This document shows positions 18,599 through 27,033 of a DNA stretch of 64,000 nt, in pieces; within the stretch, counting starts at the first letter, position 1, and each line of letters opens with the position of its first letter. The translations under genes were made by a program, and so were the position numbers. The stretch is taken from contig CAPRTS010000001.1 of the NCBI GenBank assembly GCA_948695535.1, positions 62,001-126,000 on the forward strand, read 5' to 3'. Source of the DNA: an uncultured Eubacteriales bacterium. Lineage in GTDB: Bacteria; Bacillota; Clostridia; Christensenellales; UBA1242. The notes under the pieces are model-generated. The model made no database searches. It had not been told where the DNA came from and worked only from the letters and a program-made list of their open reading frames with translations.

Positions 18599-19461
18599 TT
18601 ACGGTTTAACCCCCTTTTAATTAAAGCCACAATGGCGACTAATTGCACACCAAATCTCAGCACTAAGACTGACAACACAGCAATGGTGATTAGCCAATCT
18701 AAATTGCCGGTGGTAGTTAAAAACTGGGCGGCGCTGGTTAAGTCAATTAAACCCATGGTTTTATGGACAGCCATGGTGCCAAATAAGACCACGAACAGCA
18801 CCATAAAGACCCAATAGCCAAGACCACACACCAGTGCCGTTAGGTTAATTTTACCCAACTCGCGAGCGGATTTTTTAGTTTCCGAGCCAAAAACCAACAC
18901 GAAACTGGCTGACTCAAAAAACAGTAAGTGTCCGCCAGCGGTGGCAAAAAGCATACGCCAATCGCCTTGAACCAATTGTCCCCAATCCCATTGCCGGTTA
19001 TAAAGGGTAGGAATAATGGCAATAGCTAAGCCAATGGCGAACATGATCCAGACAATTTCGCCGGTACGGAAAACGGCACGGGGCTGGCGAGTAACAAAGA
19101 AAAAACCGAGTAACAGTAATGTAATAATAAATATGGTAAAACTTAAATCAGTAAACAAATCCGTGTAAGCCAAATGGTAAATTTGTCGGCTGTTTAACCA
19201 CAATTCAACCACGATACAGGGTACTAAGATAAAACACAATGTACGAAAAAATGGTCGCTGGGTGTCACTATACTTCAAAATTAAAGTGGCCAAGGCAACG
19301 GTGATAATTTCAAACAGTACGCCCAATCCCGCACTTAGCCACGCCCAACCGCCTGCCCCTTGTGCTAACAAGGACGGTAAGGTTAAAATTTTAATGCTGG
19401 TACTGTACAAAAAATAGCCAATACATAATTGTCGTAAATTGATACTTTGGTGACGTTTCAT
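18595..19461 (-). CDS. gerAB: Spore germination protein GerAB-type (membrane transporter fold)
   Basis: GerAB-type proteins belong to the APC superfamily and bind the germinant in the spore inner membrane. The 288-residue protein has about eight hydrophobic segments and the family features MKRHQSINLRQLCIGYFLYSTSIKILTLPS at the start (residues 1-30) and FFESASFVLVFGSETKKSARELG near residue 172. Family length is about 365, so one or two C-terminal segments are lacking. It overlaps gerAA by 4 nt at its start and gerAC by 4 nt at its end, so the three are tightly coupled. Confidence 0.85.
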   Translation of the reverse strand: MKRHQSINLRQLCIGYFLYSTSIKILTLPSLLAQGAGGWAWLSAGLGVLFEIITVALATLILKYSDTQRPFFRTLCFILVPCIVVELWLNSRQIYHLAYTDLFTDLSFTIFIITLLLLGFFFVTRQPRAVFRTGEIVWIMFAIGLAIAIIPTLYNRQWDWGQLVQGDWRMLFATAGGHLLFFESASFVLVFGSETKKSARELGKINLTALVCGLGYWVFMVLFVVLFGTMAVHKTMGLIDLTSAAQFLTTTGNLDWLITIAVLSVLVLRFGVQLVAIVALIKRGLNRK

Positions 19462-20579
19462 TGATCCTCCATTGGCACTTGCCGAATTGGGTTGCGGTTA
19501 GGAATACTTTTGGGACGCTCAATCATTTCGGGAAAGGGTACCTTGGTGATGGCGTCCTTTTGGTCGGATTCAATGTACGGGGCAAAGGGGGCTAAGTAGG
19601 GCGACCCGTAATTGTCAATGCCCGCGGTGTAAACCAACAACACCATAAAAGCGGCGACTAACCCATAAATACCCAAGAAACCACCAATTAAACAAAAAGC
19701 GAAACGCAGTACACTTAGTTGGCTGATCATGTTGGGAATAATGTACATGGTAATCCCCGAAATAGCGACCACCAATACCGTGGGGGCGGACAGTAACCCC
19801 ACTGACGCGGCAACTTCGCCTACGACTAAGACGGCGATGATACTGGTGGCCGAGCCCAGGTGCTTGGGCATGATTAAAGTGGCTTCGTAAATAATTTCAA
19901 ACAAGATTAAAACTACTAACATTTCCACAATCGGGGGAAATAGGTTGTTGTTACTGCTGTTGGCAATCGACGCCAAGGTGTTTAAGGGCATAATCGGTAA
20001 GTGGTATAAAGCGACCGCTAAGAAAAAACCCGGTAACAGTACAGAAATAAAACCGCCAATCAAGCGCAAAGCGCGTTTCAAGGTGACCCCGGTGTTACCC
20101 CCGTAGTAGTCGTTGCTGTTTTGGATATTCTCTAAAAACAGATGCGGTACGGCCAGTACGACGGGACTGCCGTCCACTACCACGGCTACACGACCTTCTA
20201 AAAGCCGCGACGCCACAATATCGGGTTTTTCTTCCGAAGACGCGGCTTTGTACAATGATAAACGATTGGGGTTGAGGCATTCACTGAGATAGGACGCATC
20301 GATAATACCGTCCACTTTTACCTTGGCCAAGCGGGTGTGAACTTCTTTGACCACGGCGGGGTCGGCGACACTGTTAAGATAAACCACCACGACTTTGGTG
20401 TGGGTGTATTGACCAATGGTCATTGCTTCGCAACGTAAGTCTTTACTTTTGATGCGCTTCTTGATTAGCGCCAGATTGGTGTTGATGTCTTCGACAAAAC
20501 CTTCGCGGGGGCCCAGCAAGACTTGACTGGTCGGTGGTTCGGTTAAACTGCGTTGCGGCGGTGGGGTGGGTTTGCTCAT
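19458..20579 (-). CDS. gerAA: Spore germination protein GerAA-type
   Basis: GerAA subunits form the channel-like part of nutrient germinant receptors. This one is 373 residues from ATG 20579; typical members have about 480. It shows GPREGFVEDINTNLALIKKRI near residue 32 (the family hallmark GPxxxFxExxxTNxxLIRRR), DGIIDASYLSECL, then LLEGRVAVVVDGSP near residue 140, and four or five membrane segments, ending in a basic hydrophilic tail (PIRQVPMEDQ). The longer frame to 20630 would run into the divergent lysS promoter, so I reject it. Shortening appears to be in the N-terminal soluble domain. Confidence 0.92.
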   Translation of the reverse strand: MSKPTPPPQRSLTEPPTSQVLLGPREGFVEDINTNLALIKKRIKSKDLRCEAMTIGQYTHTKVVVVYLNSVADPAVVKEVHTRLAKVKVDGIIDASYLSECLNPNRLSLYKAASSEEKPDIVASRLLEGRVAVVVDGSPVVLAVPHLFLENIQNSNDYYGGNTGVTLKRALRLIGGFISVLLPGFFLAVALYHLPIMPLNTLASIANSSNNNLFPPIVEMLVVLILFEIIYEATLIMPKHLGSATSIIAVLVVGEVAASVGLLSAPTVLVVAISGITMYIIPNMISQLSVLRFAFCLIGGFLGIYGLVAAFMVLLVYTAGIDNYGSPYLAPFAPYIESDQKDAITKVPFPEMIERPKSIPNRNPIRQVPMEDQ

Positions 20580-20590
20580 AACTTTATAAT

Positions 20591-20624
20591 TTGCAATTAA
20601 GCAAAAAAAATTATATACTGGCTT
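20591..20624 (+). promoter_or_regulatory. lysS promoter, leaderless layout
   Basis: TTGCAA (20591-20596), 17-bp spacer, TATACT (20614-20619), 5 nt to the ATG. Shares a 45-bp intergenic space with the divergent gerAA. Confidence 0.75.
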
Positions 20625-22193
20625 ATGCATTGGAGTTTTGAGTTAGCCCACGAGATTTTACGGCGTTATCCGGACCGTGAAGAATACGTGGTCGCCAGTG
20701 GTATTTCCCCGTCGGGCAGTGTCCACATCGGTAACTACCGGGAGTTTGTCACCCAATATTATGTGGGTAAGGCGTTAAAAAGTTTAGGTAAAAAAGTACG
20801 CGAAATTTTTTCTTGGGACGAATTTGACCGCTTTCGTAAGGTGCCGAAAAATTTCCCCGCGGATTATGCACAGTACGTCGGTAAACCTTACGTAGACATT
20901 CCGTCGCCGTACAGTCAAGGCGAAAGTAGTGCCAAGTATTTTGAACGCGAGTTTGAAGGGGCGTTACAAAAATTGGGCATGAACGAAATCCCCGTGCAAA
21001 TGATTTACCAAGCGGACGAATACCGTAGTGGGCGTTACGGACAACAAATTGCGCTGGCGATTAAAAAACGTAAACAAATTTACGACATTATTATGTCGTT
21101 CAAAACGCAAGACGGCGACGAAGGTGCCCGTGAAAATTATTACCCGTTGAATATTTATTGTTCCGACTGTGGTAAGGATACGACGACGGTGGTGGCGTTC
21201 GACGAAGCAACCGACCGTTTGACTTACCGTTGTCAATGTGGCCACGAGCACACGGTGGACGTCAAGACTGCGAACAACATCAAATTAGTTTGGAAAGTAG
21301 ATTGGCCGATGCGTTGGCAAGCCGAGAACGTTTGCTTCGAAGCGGCGGGCATTGACCACCACAGCGAAGGGGGCAGTTTTGACGTTTGTTCCCGTATTGC
21401 CCGCGAAATTTTCGGCATTGAACCACCGGTGTCGGTTTGTTACGCGTGGGTGGGTATCCGCGGCATCGGCGATATGCACAGCAGCAGTGGCATTAACTTG
21501 ACCCCGAACCAACTGCTAAAAGTATACGAACCCGAAATCTTGCGTTACTTGTACGCGAAGTATCCCGTGGGTGACGCGTTTGATTTTGGCTTTGACGATA
21601 CGATTATTCGTCACTACGCCGAATTTGATCGTAACTTAGCACGTTACTTGGCCAAAGACCCAACCTTGGACGAATATGACCGCGTGGTTTACGATTTGTG
21701 CCTAATGCCGAACAGTCAAGGCGACCGCGTTAGTTTCGGGACTTTGGCAACTGTGGCGCCGTTGGCCGGTTTTAACCGTGATTTAACCAAAACGATGCTG
21801 GCGCGCGCTAACGTAATGACCTTGGGCAATTTTGACACCCGTTTTGCCAACGTCCAATTTTGGTTGGAAAATTATCAACCGGATCGTCTTTATCAATTAT
21901 TGCCCCAGTTTAACGCGACGTACTACCAAACATTAACTACGGAGCAAAAGGGCGTGGTCGCACAGTTGGCGGACTTTTTGCAAACTCCACACGACGAAAA
22001 AGCGATTCAGGAGTTCTTGTACCAAATCATTAACGACCCGCAATTAACTAAAAAAGAGAACCAAAAACGCCAACAGACTTACTTCAAAATTTTCTATAAC
22101 TTACTGTTCGGGCGTGACGACGGTCCCCGTTTGTACCTGTATTTGGCGGTCGCTGACCCCAAAAGTTACGCGAAACTCTTGTCAGCCAAATAA
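20625..22193 (+). CDS. lysS: Class I lysyl-tRNA synthetase
   Basis: It charges tRNA-Lys. This is the class I (archaeal-type) enzyme, not the common class II bacterial LysRS. At 522 residues it has the class I family length. It begins MHWSFELAHEILRRYP, then SGISPSGSVHIGNYREF with the HIGH-type motif HIGN near residue 36. A zinc ribbon CSDCG...CQCGHE lies near 184-206. The second signature is MHSSSG near residue 284, where KMSSSKG is typical; the first lysine is replaced, which is worth noting. Class I LysRS occurs in archaea and scattered bacteria, including some Clostridia. ATG 20625 fits the leaderless promoter. Confidence 0.95.
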   Translation: MHWSFELAHEILRRYPDREEYVVASGISPSGSVHIGNYREFVTQYYVGKALKSLGKKVREIFSWDEFDRFRKVPKNFPADYAQYVGKPYVDIPSPYSQGESSAKYFEREFEGALQKLGMNEIPVQMIYQADEYRSGRYGQQIALAIKKRKQIYDIIMSFKTQDGDEGARENYYPLNIYCSDCGKDTTTVVAFDEATDRLTYRCQCGHEHTVDVKTANNIKLVWKVDWPMRWQAENVCFEAAGIDHHSEGGSFDVCSRIAREIFGIEPPVSVCYAWVGIRGIGDMHSSSGINLTPNQLLKVYEPEILRYLYAKYPVGDAFDFGFDDTIIRHYAEFDRNLARYLAKDPTLDEYDRVVYDLCLMPNSQGDRVSFGTLATVAPLAGFNRDLTKTMLARANVMTLGNFDTRFANVQFWLENYQPDRLYQLLPQFNATYYQTLTTEQKGVVAQLADFLQTPHDEKAIQEFLYQIINDPQLTKKENQKRQQTYFKIFYNLLFGRDDGPRLYLYLAVADPKSYAKLLSAK

Positions 22194-22213
22194 TTTTGGC
22201 TTATAATAATGTA
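22179..22213 (+). promoter_or_regulatory. Promoter of the 22214 gene inside the lysS end
   Basis: TTGTCA (22179-22184, within the lysS coding sequence), 17-bp spacer, TATAAT (22202-22207), 6 nt to ATG 22214. This fixes the start at 22214 rather than the upstream in-frame ATG at 22196, which would lie within the promoter. Confidence 0.75.
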
Positions 22214-22759
22214 ATGAACAATAAAGAGTTAAGAAAATACGATTTACTGGTGCAAATTGGCAACCAAGGTGGGGCGAACGCGCTGCGTGAATTGGCAGGG
22301 CTGGATTTTGACGTCGCCGTCGAGATGTGGGAATACAAAATGACCAAGGATATCAACACTTTTAACGGGGAAGACATCTTTGGCCTTTTGGCGAACGTTA
22401 GCGAAGCCAAATTACGCGCGGCGGTATTGGGTAATACAGCCTTGTTGAAATTGATTTATGGTACCAGTGCCGAAAGTTGCACAGGTGCGAACTTAACGTT
22501 CTTAGCCAGTTTAATTGTGAATTCCAAAATTGCCGAAGCCGAAGAAATTTTGAAAATGGTCAAAAACAACGGCGCCGGTGATTTTAACGAACGCATGAAC
22601 GCGGTGGTGGATACGGTTTTCACTTTGTCGATGGGGAAGACCGGCACCAAGAAAGCAACCTTGAGCCACAAGCAAACAATTTTACTGTTCGACTTTGTTT
22701 CCAAAATGAAAGCGGGTACCACCAAAAACGTGTTAACCCAACGCTTGAAAGAATTATAA
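22214..22759 (+). CDS. Unknown helical protein
   Basis: I do not recognise it. The 181-residue product MNNKELRKYDLLVQIG... is predicted soluble and mostly helical, with no cysteine pairs beyond a single Cys and no nucleotide-binding motif. Repeated amphipathic helices (for example EMWEYKMTKDINTF and IAEAEEILKMVKNN) hint at an alpha-solenoid, but this is only an impression. It has its own strong leaderless promoter inside the end of lysS. It ends directly at the convergent mnmG stop (no gap). Confidence 0.75.
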   Translation: MNNKELRKYDLLVQIGNQGGANALRELAGLDFDVAVEMWEYKMTKDINTFNGEDIFGLLANVSEAKLRAAVLGNTALLKLIYGTSAESCTGANLTFLASLIVNSKIAEAEEILKMVKNNGAGDFNERMNAVVDTVFTLSMGKTGTKKATLSHKQTILLFDFVSKMKAGTTKNVLTQRLKEL

Positions 22760-24520
22760 TTATTTTTTACGTAAATGAATCAACAACACCGTAATGTCGG
22801 CGGGGGTGACCCCCGAAATGCGGGTGGCTTGCCCCACGTTCAGGGGTTTGATTTGGTTAAGTTTAATTTGTGCTTCGCGCCGTAAACCTTTAACCGTGTC
22901 GTAGTTCAAGTCGGGGGACAGAGGCGTGGCTTCTTGGCGCCGAATTTCGGCAATAGCAGTTTGTTCGCGGGCGATGTACCCCGCGTACTTAATTTCGGTA
23001 GTAATTTGGTCGAGCAGTGCCCCCGGTTGGTCGGGCAAAAATTCGCGCAAGGTGTGGTCTTGCTTGGCGACTTCGGCGCGGATTTTCGGGGTGACCAAGG
23101 CGCGAATGGTGGCCAACTGTTGTTGTTTGGCTTGGAAGACTTGCCAACGATGGTCGTCGACCAAACCAATTTCCCGACCTAACGGAGTTAAGCGTTCGTC
23201 GGCATTATCTTGCCGTAAAGATAATCGGTATTCGGCGCGCGCGGTAAACATGCGGTACGGTTCGTTGGTGCCCAAGGTGGTTAAATCGTCAATTAAAACC
23301 CCCAAGTACGAATTGGTACGTGACAAGGTAATTGCGGGCTGACCATTTAGGTAGCGACTGGCGTTAATCCCGGCCAACAAGCCTTGCCCGGCCGCTTCTT
23401 CGTAGCCGCTGGTGCCATTGATTTGTCCAGCACAATAAAGTCCGGTGTACTGTTTGTGTTTTAAGGTGGGTAACAATTCTAAGGGGTCAATGCAGGCGTA
23501 CTCAATCGCGTAACCGGGGCGCAAGATTTGGCAGTTGGTTAAGCCCTTAATGGTGTGGATAAAGCGGTCTTGAATGGCGGCGGGTAAAGAACTCGACATG
23601 CCTTGTAAATAAATTTCGCGACCGTTTTCCGTTTCCGGCTCTAAAAAGGCTTGGTGACGGTTGCGGTCAGCAAAGCGGGTCACTTTGTCTTCGATACTGG
23701 GGCAGTAACGCGGGCCGACACCGACGATTAAACCGCTGTACATGGCGGACTGCTTAATGTTGTCGCGAATAATTTGGTGGGTTTGCTCGTTGGTGTAGGT
23801 CAGGTAGCACGGACAAACGTTTTTAATTGGTTGGGTAGAAATAAAAGAGAACGGGCGAATGTTGTCGTCGCCGTTTTGGATTTCGGTGGCGGCGTAATCA
23901 ATCGTGTCTTTGTCGATACGCGCGGGCGTGCCGGTCTTGAAACGGCGTAACTTAATGCCCATCGCGACAAAAGAATCGCCCAAATGACGGGCGTTCGGTA
24001 GCCCCATGGGACCTTCGCTTTTGACCACGGGACCGACGAAAGTTTTACTGCTTAAATAGGTGCCAGTACAAACAATGACGGCGCGACAAGCGATTGTTTC
24101 GCCGTCAATGACCACGCCGGTAATTTGGTGTTCTTGCCACTGCAAGGCTTGGACTTCACCAATACGTAAGGTCAGGTTCGGGGTATTTTTTAACAAGTTT
24201 AACATCGCGTCGTGGTAACGAGCCTTGTCAATTTGGGCGCGTAAACTGCGGACGGCCGGGCCTTTGGCCGCGTTCAGCATGCGCACTTGTAACGCGGTTT
24301 GGTCGGCCAAGATACCCATGACCCCACCTAACGCGTCAATTTCGCAAACCAAGTGTCCTTTGGCCGTGCCCCCAATCGACGGGTTGCACGGCAGTAAGCC
24401 GATGCTGCGTTCGTGCAAGGTGGTAATTAACACCCGTTGACCCAACTTAGCGGCGGCGATAGCGGCTTCGCAACCCGCGTGACCCGCACCAATCACCACA
24501 ATATCGTACGTTTGGTTCAT
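22760..24520 (-). CDS. mnmG: tRNA uridine 5-carboxymethylaminomethyl modification enzyme MnmG (GidA)
   Basis: With MnmE, MnmG makes the cmnm5 modification at wobble U34 of tRNAs, using FAD and methylene-THF. From ATG 24520 the protein is 586 residues (family about 620). The start shows the FAD dinucleotide loop VVIGAGHAGCEAA, then LPCNPSIGGTAKGHLVCEID near residue 44, SYLGVLIDDL near 405 and the arginine-rich FTARAEYRLSLRQDNAD near 425. GGAAGTGAG lies upstream within the end of mnmE, so ATG 24520 is preferred over the longer frame. mnmE ends 2 nt upstream; the two form a conserved pair. Confidence 0.97.
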   Translation of the reverse strand: MNQTYDIVVIGAGHAGCEAAIAAAKLGQRVLITTLHERSIGLLPCNPSIGGTAKGHLVCEIDALGGVMGILADQTALQVRMLNAAKGPAVRSLRAQIDKARYHDAMLNLLKNTPNLTLRIGEVQALQWQEHQITGVVIDGETIACRAVIVCTGTYLSSKTFVGPVVKSEGPMGLPNARHLGDSFVAMGIKLRRFKTGTPARIDKDTIDYAATEIQNGDDNIRPFSFISTQPIKNVCPCYLTYTNEQTHQIIRDNIKQSAMYSGLIVGVGPRYCPSIEDKVTRFADRNRHQAFLEPETENGREIYLQGMSSSLPAAIQDRFIHTIKGLTNCQILRPGYAIEYACIDPLELLPTLKHKQYTGLYCAGQINGTSGYEEAAGQGLLAGINASRYLNGQPAITLSRTNSYLGVLIDDLTTLGTNEPYRMFTARAEYRLSLRQDNADERLTPLGREIGLVDDHRWQVFQAKQQQLATIRALVTPKIRAEVAKQDHTLREFLPDQPGALLDQITTEIKYAGYIAREQTAIAEIRRQEATPLSPDLNYDTVKGLRREAQIKLNQIKPLNVGQATRISGVTPADITVLLIHLRKK

Positions 24521-24522
24521 AC

Positions 24523-25800
24523 TCACTTCCCCAGACAAAATTTGCTGAAAATTTCGTCTAATGTTTTTTCGTCCACGTTGCTACCCGTAATTTTACCGAC
24601 GTGCGCTAACGCCAAAGTAATATTGGCGGCAATCTTGTCCAAGGTTTCCGTGGGCTTAATGCTGGCTAAGATGTCGGCCGCAGTACGCAATTCGTTAATT
24701 TGGCGTTCATTCGTTAAATTTAAGACCCCGTTAGCGGTAGGGTTAGCGGTAGTCATTTGCACAATGGTGTCCAGCACACGGTTAACGTTGTGCCCGGTCT
24801 TGGCCGACACCGCGATGCCGTCGGTCGGGACGTCAGGGCACAAGTCGCATTTGTTGTAAACGATTAAGTGTGGTTTAGTGGTTGGGAAATCGACTAGGGC
24901 GCGGGTAGTAGCGTCTACCACGATCAGCAACAAATCTGCGTTCTTAATGCTGGCTTTGGCGCGGGCGATACCTTGTTGTTCAATGGGGGATAAATCGCCG
25001 TCACGGATTCCCGCCGTATCGATAAAGTTAATCTTAACTCCGTGGTGGGTAATAGTTTGACTGATGGTGTCGGTGGTAGTGCCGGCAATAGCGGTGACAA
25101 TGCTGCGGTTATCTTGGACTAACGCGTTGAACAAACTGCTTTTACCGGCATTGGGACAGCCGATTAAACAAACGTTAACGCCTTGTTTAATCATTTGGCC
25201 GTTGCGCACGGTGGCCAGTAGTTCGTTTAACGTGGTTTGCACTTGCTTAATCGCCGGCCACGGCACGGTCGGGGTGTCCAAGTCTTCGGGGTAGTCTAAA
25301 TAAGCGTCGATTTCGGCACGAATCGCCACCAACGCGTCTTCAATTTGGGTTAAAATTTTTTGTAATTCACCGGCTTGCAGGCGAGACGCGTTTTGTAACT
25401 CCACGTCACTTTCGGCGTTAATCATGTCTAACGTGCTTTCGGCTTGGGTTAACGTCATCTTGCCGTTTACGACCGCGTTACGGGTGAACTCGCCGGGCTC
25501 GGCCGGAGTTGCTCCGTAAGTTACTGCGGTTTGCATGATCCGGTTAACCAAGTGCCAACCACCGTGGGCTTGGATTTCCACAACGTCGTCACCGGTGAAA
25601 CTATGTGGGGCGGGGAAATAGATAGCAATTGCCGTGTCGGTAAAATTAGTGCCGTGCACGGTACCTAAGGTTGCGTGGCGGGGCTTTAAGGGACGCGAAA
25701 ACATTTTTTGGGCAATCGGTAACGCTTGTTCGCCAGAGATGCGGACAACGCCAATACCACCAAAACCCAGTGGGGTCGCAATGCCAACAATGGTTCTCAT
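24523..25800 (-). CDS. mnmE: tRNA modification GTPase MnmE (TrmE)
   Basis: This is the GTPase partner of MnmG. The 425-residue protein has the N-terminal formyl-THF-binding fold (IVGIATPLGFGGIGVVRISG, residues 4-23), a helical middle, and an inserted G domain: GCPNAGKSS (G1) near residue 216, AGTTTD (G2) near 242, DTAGIRD (G3) near 262, YNKCDL (G4) near 325. It ends in FCLGK, the C-terminal (C/S)xGK motif with the catalytic cysteine. It is a little shorter than the usual 450-460. The start at 25800 overlaps the preceding small gene by 4 nt. Confidence 0.97.
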   Translation of the reverse strand: MRTIVGIATPLGFGGIGVVRISGEQALPIAQKMFSRPLKPRHATLGTVHGTNFTDTAIAIYFPAPHSFTGDDVVEIQAHGGWHLVNRIMQTAVTYGATPAEPGEFTRNAVVNGKMTLTQAESTLDMINAESDVELQNASRLQAGELQKILTQIEDALVAIRAEIDAYLDYPEDLDTPTVPWPAIKQVQTTLNELLATVRNGQMIKQGVNVCLIGCPNAGKSSLFNALVQDNRSIVTAIAGTTTDTISQTITHHGVKINFIDTAGIRDGDLSPIEQQGIARAKASIKNADLLLIVVDATTRALVDFPTTKPHLIVYNKCDLCPDVPTDGIAVSAKTGHNVNRVLDTIVQMTTANPTANGVLNLTNERQINELRTAADILASIKPTETLDKIAANITLALAHVGKITGSNVDEKTLDEIFSKFCLGK

Positions 25801-26048
25801 TTTTCCACCATTGCGTTTAACTCTAAATAATCAAAAGGAATATGCTCGATAAAATCCCGTTGTTTCAGTTTCAAGATGTTAAACGCTATAAAATTGTCGA
25901 TTTGGGATTGCGTAATGATCGGCGTAGGAATTTTTAAAGCCTCAGCAATCGCTATGATGCCGTTATAAAAGTCGGTGGGATCCAGTGCAACCACCGCACT
26001 GTGTTTAACTTTGTGGTCAGTGACTATCTTCGCCCAAACTTTTAACAT
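25797..26048 (-). CDS. Unknown 83-residue protein between fba and mnmE
   Basis: I do not recognise it. The product MLKVWAKIVTDHKVKHSAVVALDPTDFYNG... is small, soluble and without obvious domain motifs. Support for a real gene is positional: it overlaps mnmE by 4 nt (an ATGA junction), overlaps the end of fba by 32 nt, and has a leaderless-type promoter (TTGCCG, 17 bp, TATACT, 7 nt, ATG) inside fba. It would be the first gene of an x-mnmE-mnmG operon. Confidence 0.65.
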   Translation of the reverse strand: MLKVWAKIVTDHKVKHSAVVALDPTDFYNGIIAIAEALKIPTPIITQSQIDNFIAFNILKLKQRDFIEHIPFDYLELNAMVEK

Positions 26049-26958
26049 TACGCAAAGTATAATACTTTAATTTACGTTCGGCAACTGCTGTTACCGCTTT
26101 CATGGCTGCTGTCCAGTAGGAACGCGGATCAAAAACAGCAGGTTGATCGTGGAAGTATTGGCGAATGGTTGCGGTCACCGCTAAACGCAGGTCGCTGTCG
26201 ATATTGATTTTACGTACGCCGTCATCAATCGTTCGAGCCAGTTCGCGTTCGTGAATACCCATCGCGTTTTTAATGGCCCCACCAAATTGGTTAATGGTGG
26301 CGATGTATTCAGGAATTACCGATGATGCACCGTGTAAAACTAAGGGCGTATCGGGAATGGCCGCGTGAATCTGTTTTAAGATGTCGTAACGCAATTTCGG
26401 GGTCGAGCCAGCCGCGTACTTGTAGGCACCGTGTGCCGTACCAATGGACACCGCCAAAGAGTCTACTCCGGTGCGGGCAACGAACTCGCGCGCTTTGTCG
26501 GGGTCGGTGTATTTGCTGTGGGCAACGTTAACCGCGTCTTCGATACCGCAAATTTCGCCCAATTCGCCTTCTACCCAAACGTCGTGCGCGTGGGCGTAGT
26601 CGACCACTTTTTTGGTGAGTGCGATGTTTTCGGCAAACGGCAAGTGGCTGCCGTCAATCATTACTGAATCAAAACCGTGGTCGATACAGTCTTTGCACAA
26701 CTCGAAACTGTCGCCGTGGTCTAGGTGTAAAATCAAAGTTTGCTTGGTGTTGGCTTGGGCGGTGTCAAATAACGCCCGTAAGTAGTCCGCTCCTGTATAA
26801 CGTCGGGCACCCGCGGAAACTTGCAAAATAGCGGGGCAGTCCAAATCGTTCAAAGCCGTAGTTAGTCCTTTCATGACTTCCATATTAGAAATATTAAACG
26901 CTACTAGGGCACAGTGTTTTTGTTCAGCCCAGTTAAATAAGGTTCGCATTTTGTTCAT
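26017..26958 (-). CDS. fba: Class II fructose-bisphosphate aldolase
   Basis: It cleaves fructose-1,6-bisphosphate to DHAP and glyceraldehyde-3-phosphate in glycolysis, using a zinc ion. The 313-residue protein shows ILHLDHGDSFELCKDCIDHG near residues 82-101 (zinc ligand and catalytic Asp region), MIDGSHLPFAEN, VEGELGEICG near 135 (catalytic Glu), VSIGTAHGAYK with a zinc His near 180, and LVLHGASSV near 212. Family length is 285-310. ATG 26958 fits TATAAT 5 nt upstream. Gap lies about 1 kb away on the other strand. Confidence 0.97.
   Translation of the reverse strand: MNKMRTLFNWAEQKHCALVAFNISNMEVMKGLTTALNDLDCPAILQVSAGARRYTGADYLRALFDTAQANTKQTLILHLDHGDSFELCKDCIDHGFDSVMIDGSHLPFAENIALTKKVVDYAHAHDVWVEGELGEICGIEDAVNVAHSKYTDPDKAREFVARTGVDSLAVSIGTAHGAYKYAAGSTPKLRYDILKQIHAAIPDTPLVLHGASSVIPEYIATINQFGGAIKNAMGIHERELARTIDDGVRKINIDSDLRLAVTATIRQYFHDQPAVFDPRSYWTAAMKAVTAVAERKLKYYTLRNVKSLGEDSH
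26049..26084 (-). promoter_or_regulatory. Promoter within fba for the 83-residue gene and mnmE-mnmG
   Basis: On the minus strand TTGCCG (26084-26079), 17-bp spacer, TATACT (26061-26056), 7 nt to ATG 26048. Confidence 0.65.
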
Positions 26959-26992
26959 ACTGCATTATAACTGATCGTTGGCGTTGTGTAAA
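26959..26992 (-). promoter_or_regulatory. fba promoter, leaderless layout
   Basis: TTTACA (26992-26987), 17-bp spacer, TATAAT (26969-26964), 5 nt to ATG 26958. Back-to-back with the next promoter, 6 bp apart. Confidence 0.78.
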
Positions 26993-26998
26993 AACAAT

Positions 26999-27033
26999 TT
27001 GCGTTAAAATGGGTAAAAAGTTATCATATAGGT
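26999..27033 (+). promoter_or_regulatory. Glycosyltransferase promoter, leaderless layout
   Basis: TTGCGT (26999-27004), 17-bp spacer, TATCAT (27022-27027), 6 nt to ATG 27034. Confidence 0.7.

Noticed and set aside
22196..22213. Start of the helical gene at ATG 22196
   Set aside because: That would lie upstream of and across the -10 box; the leaderless start at 22214 fits better.
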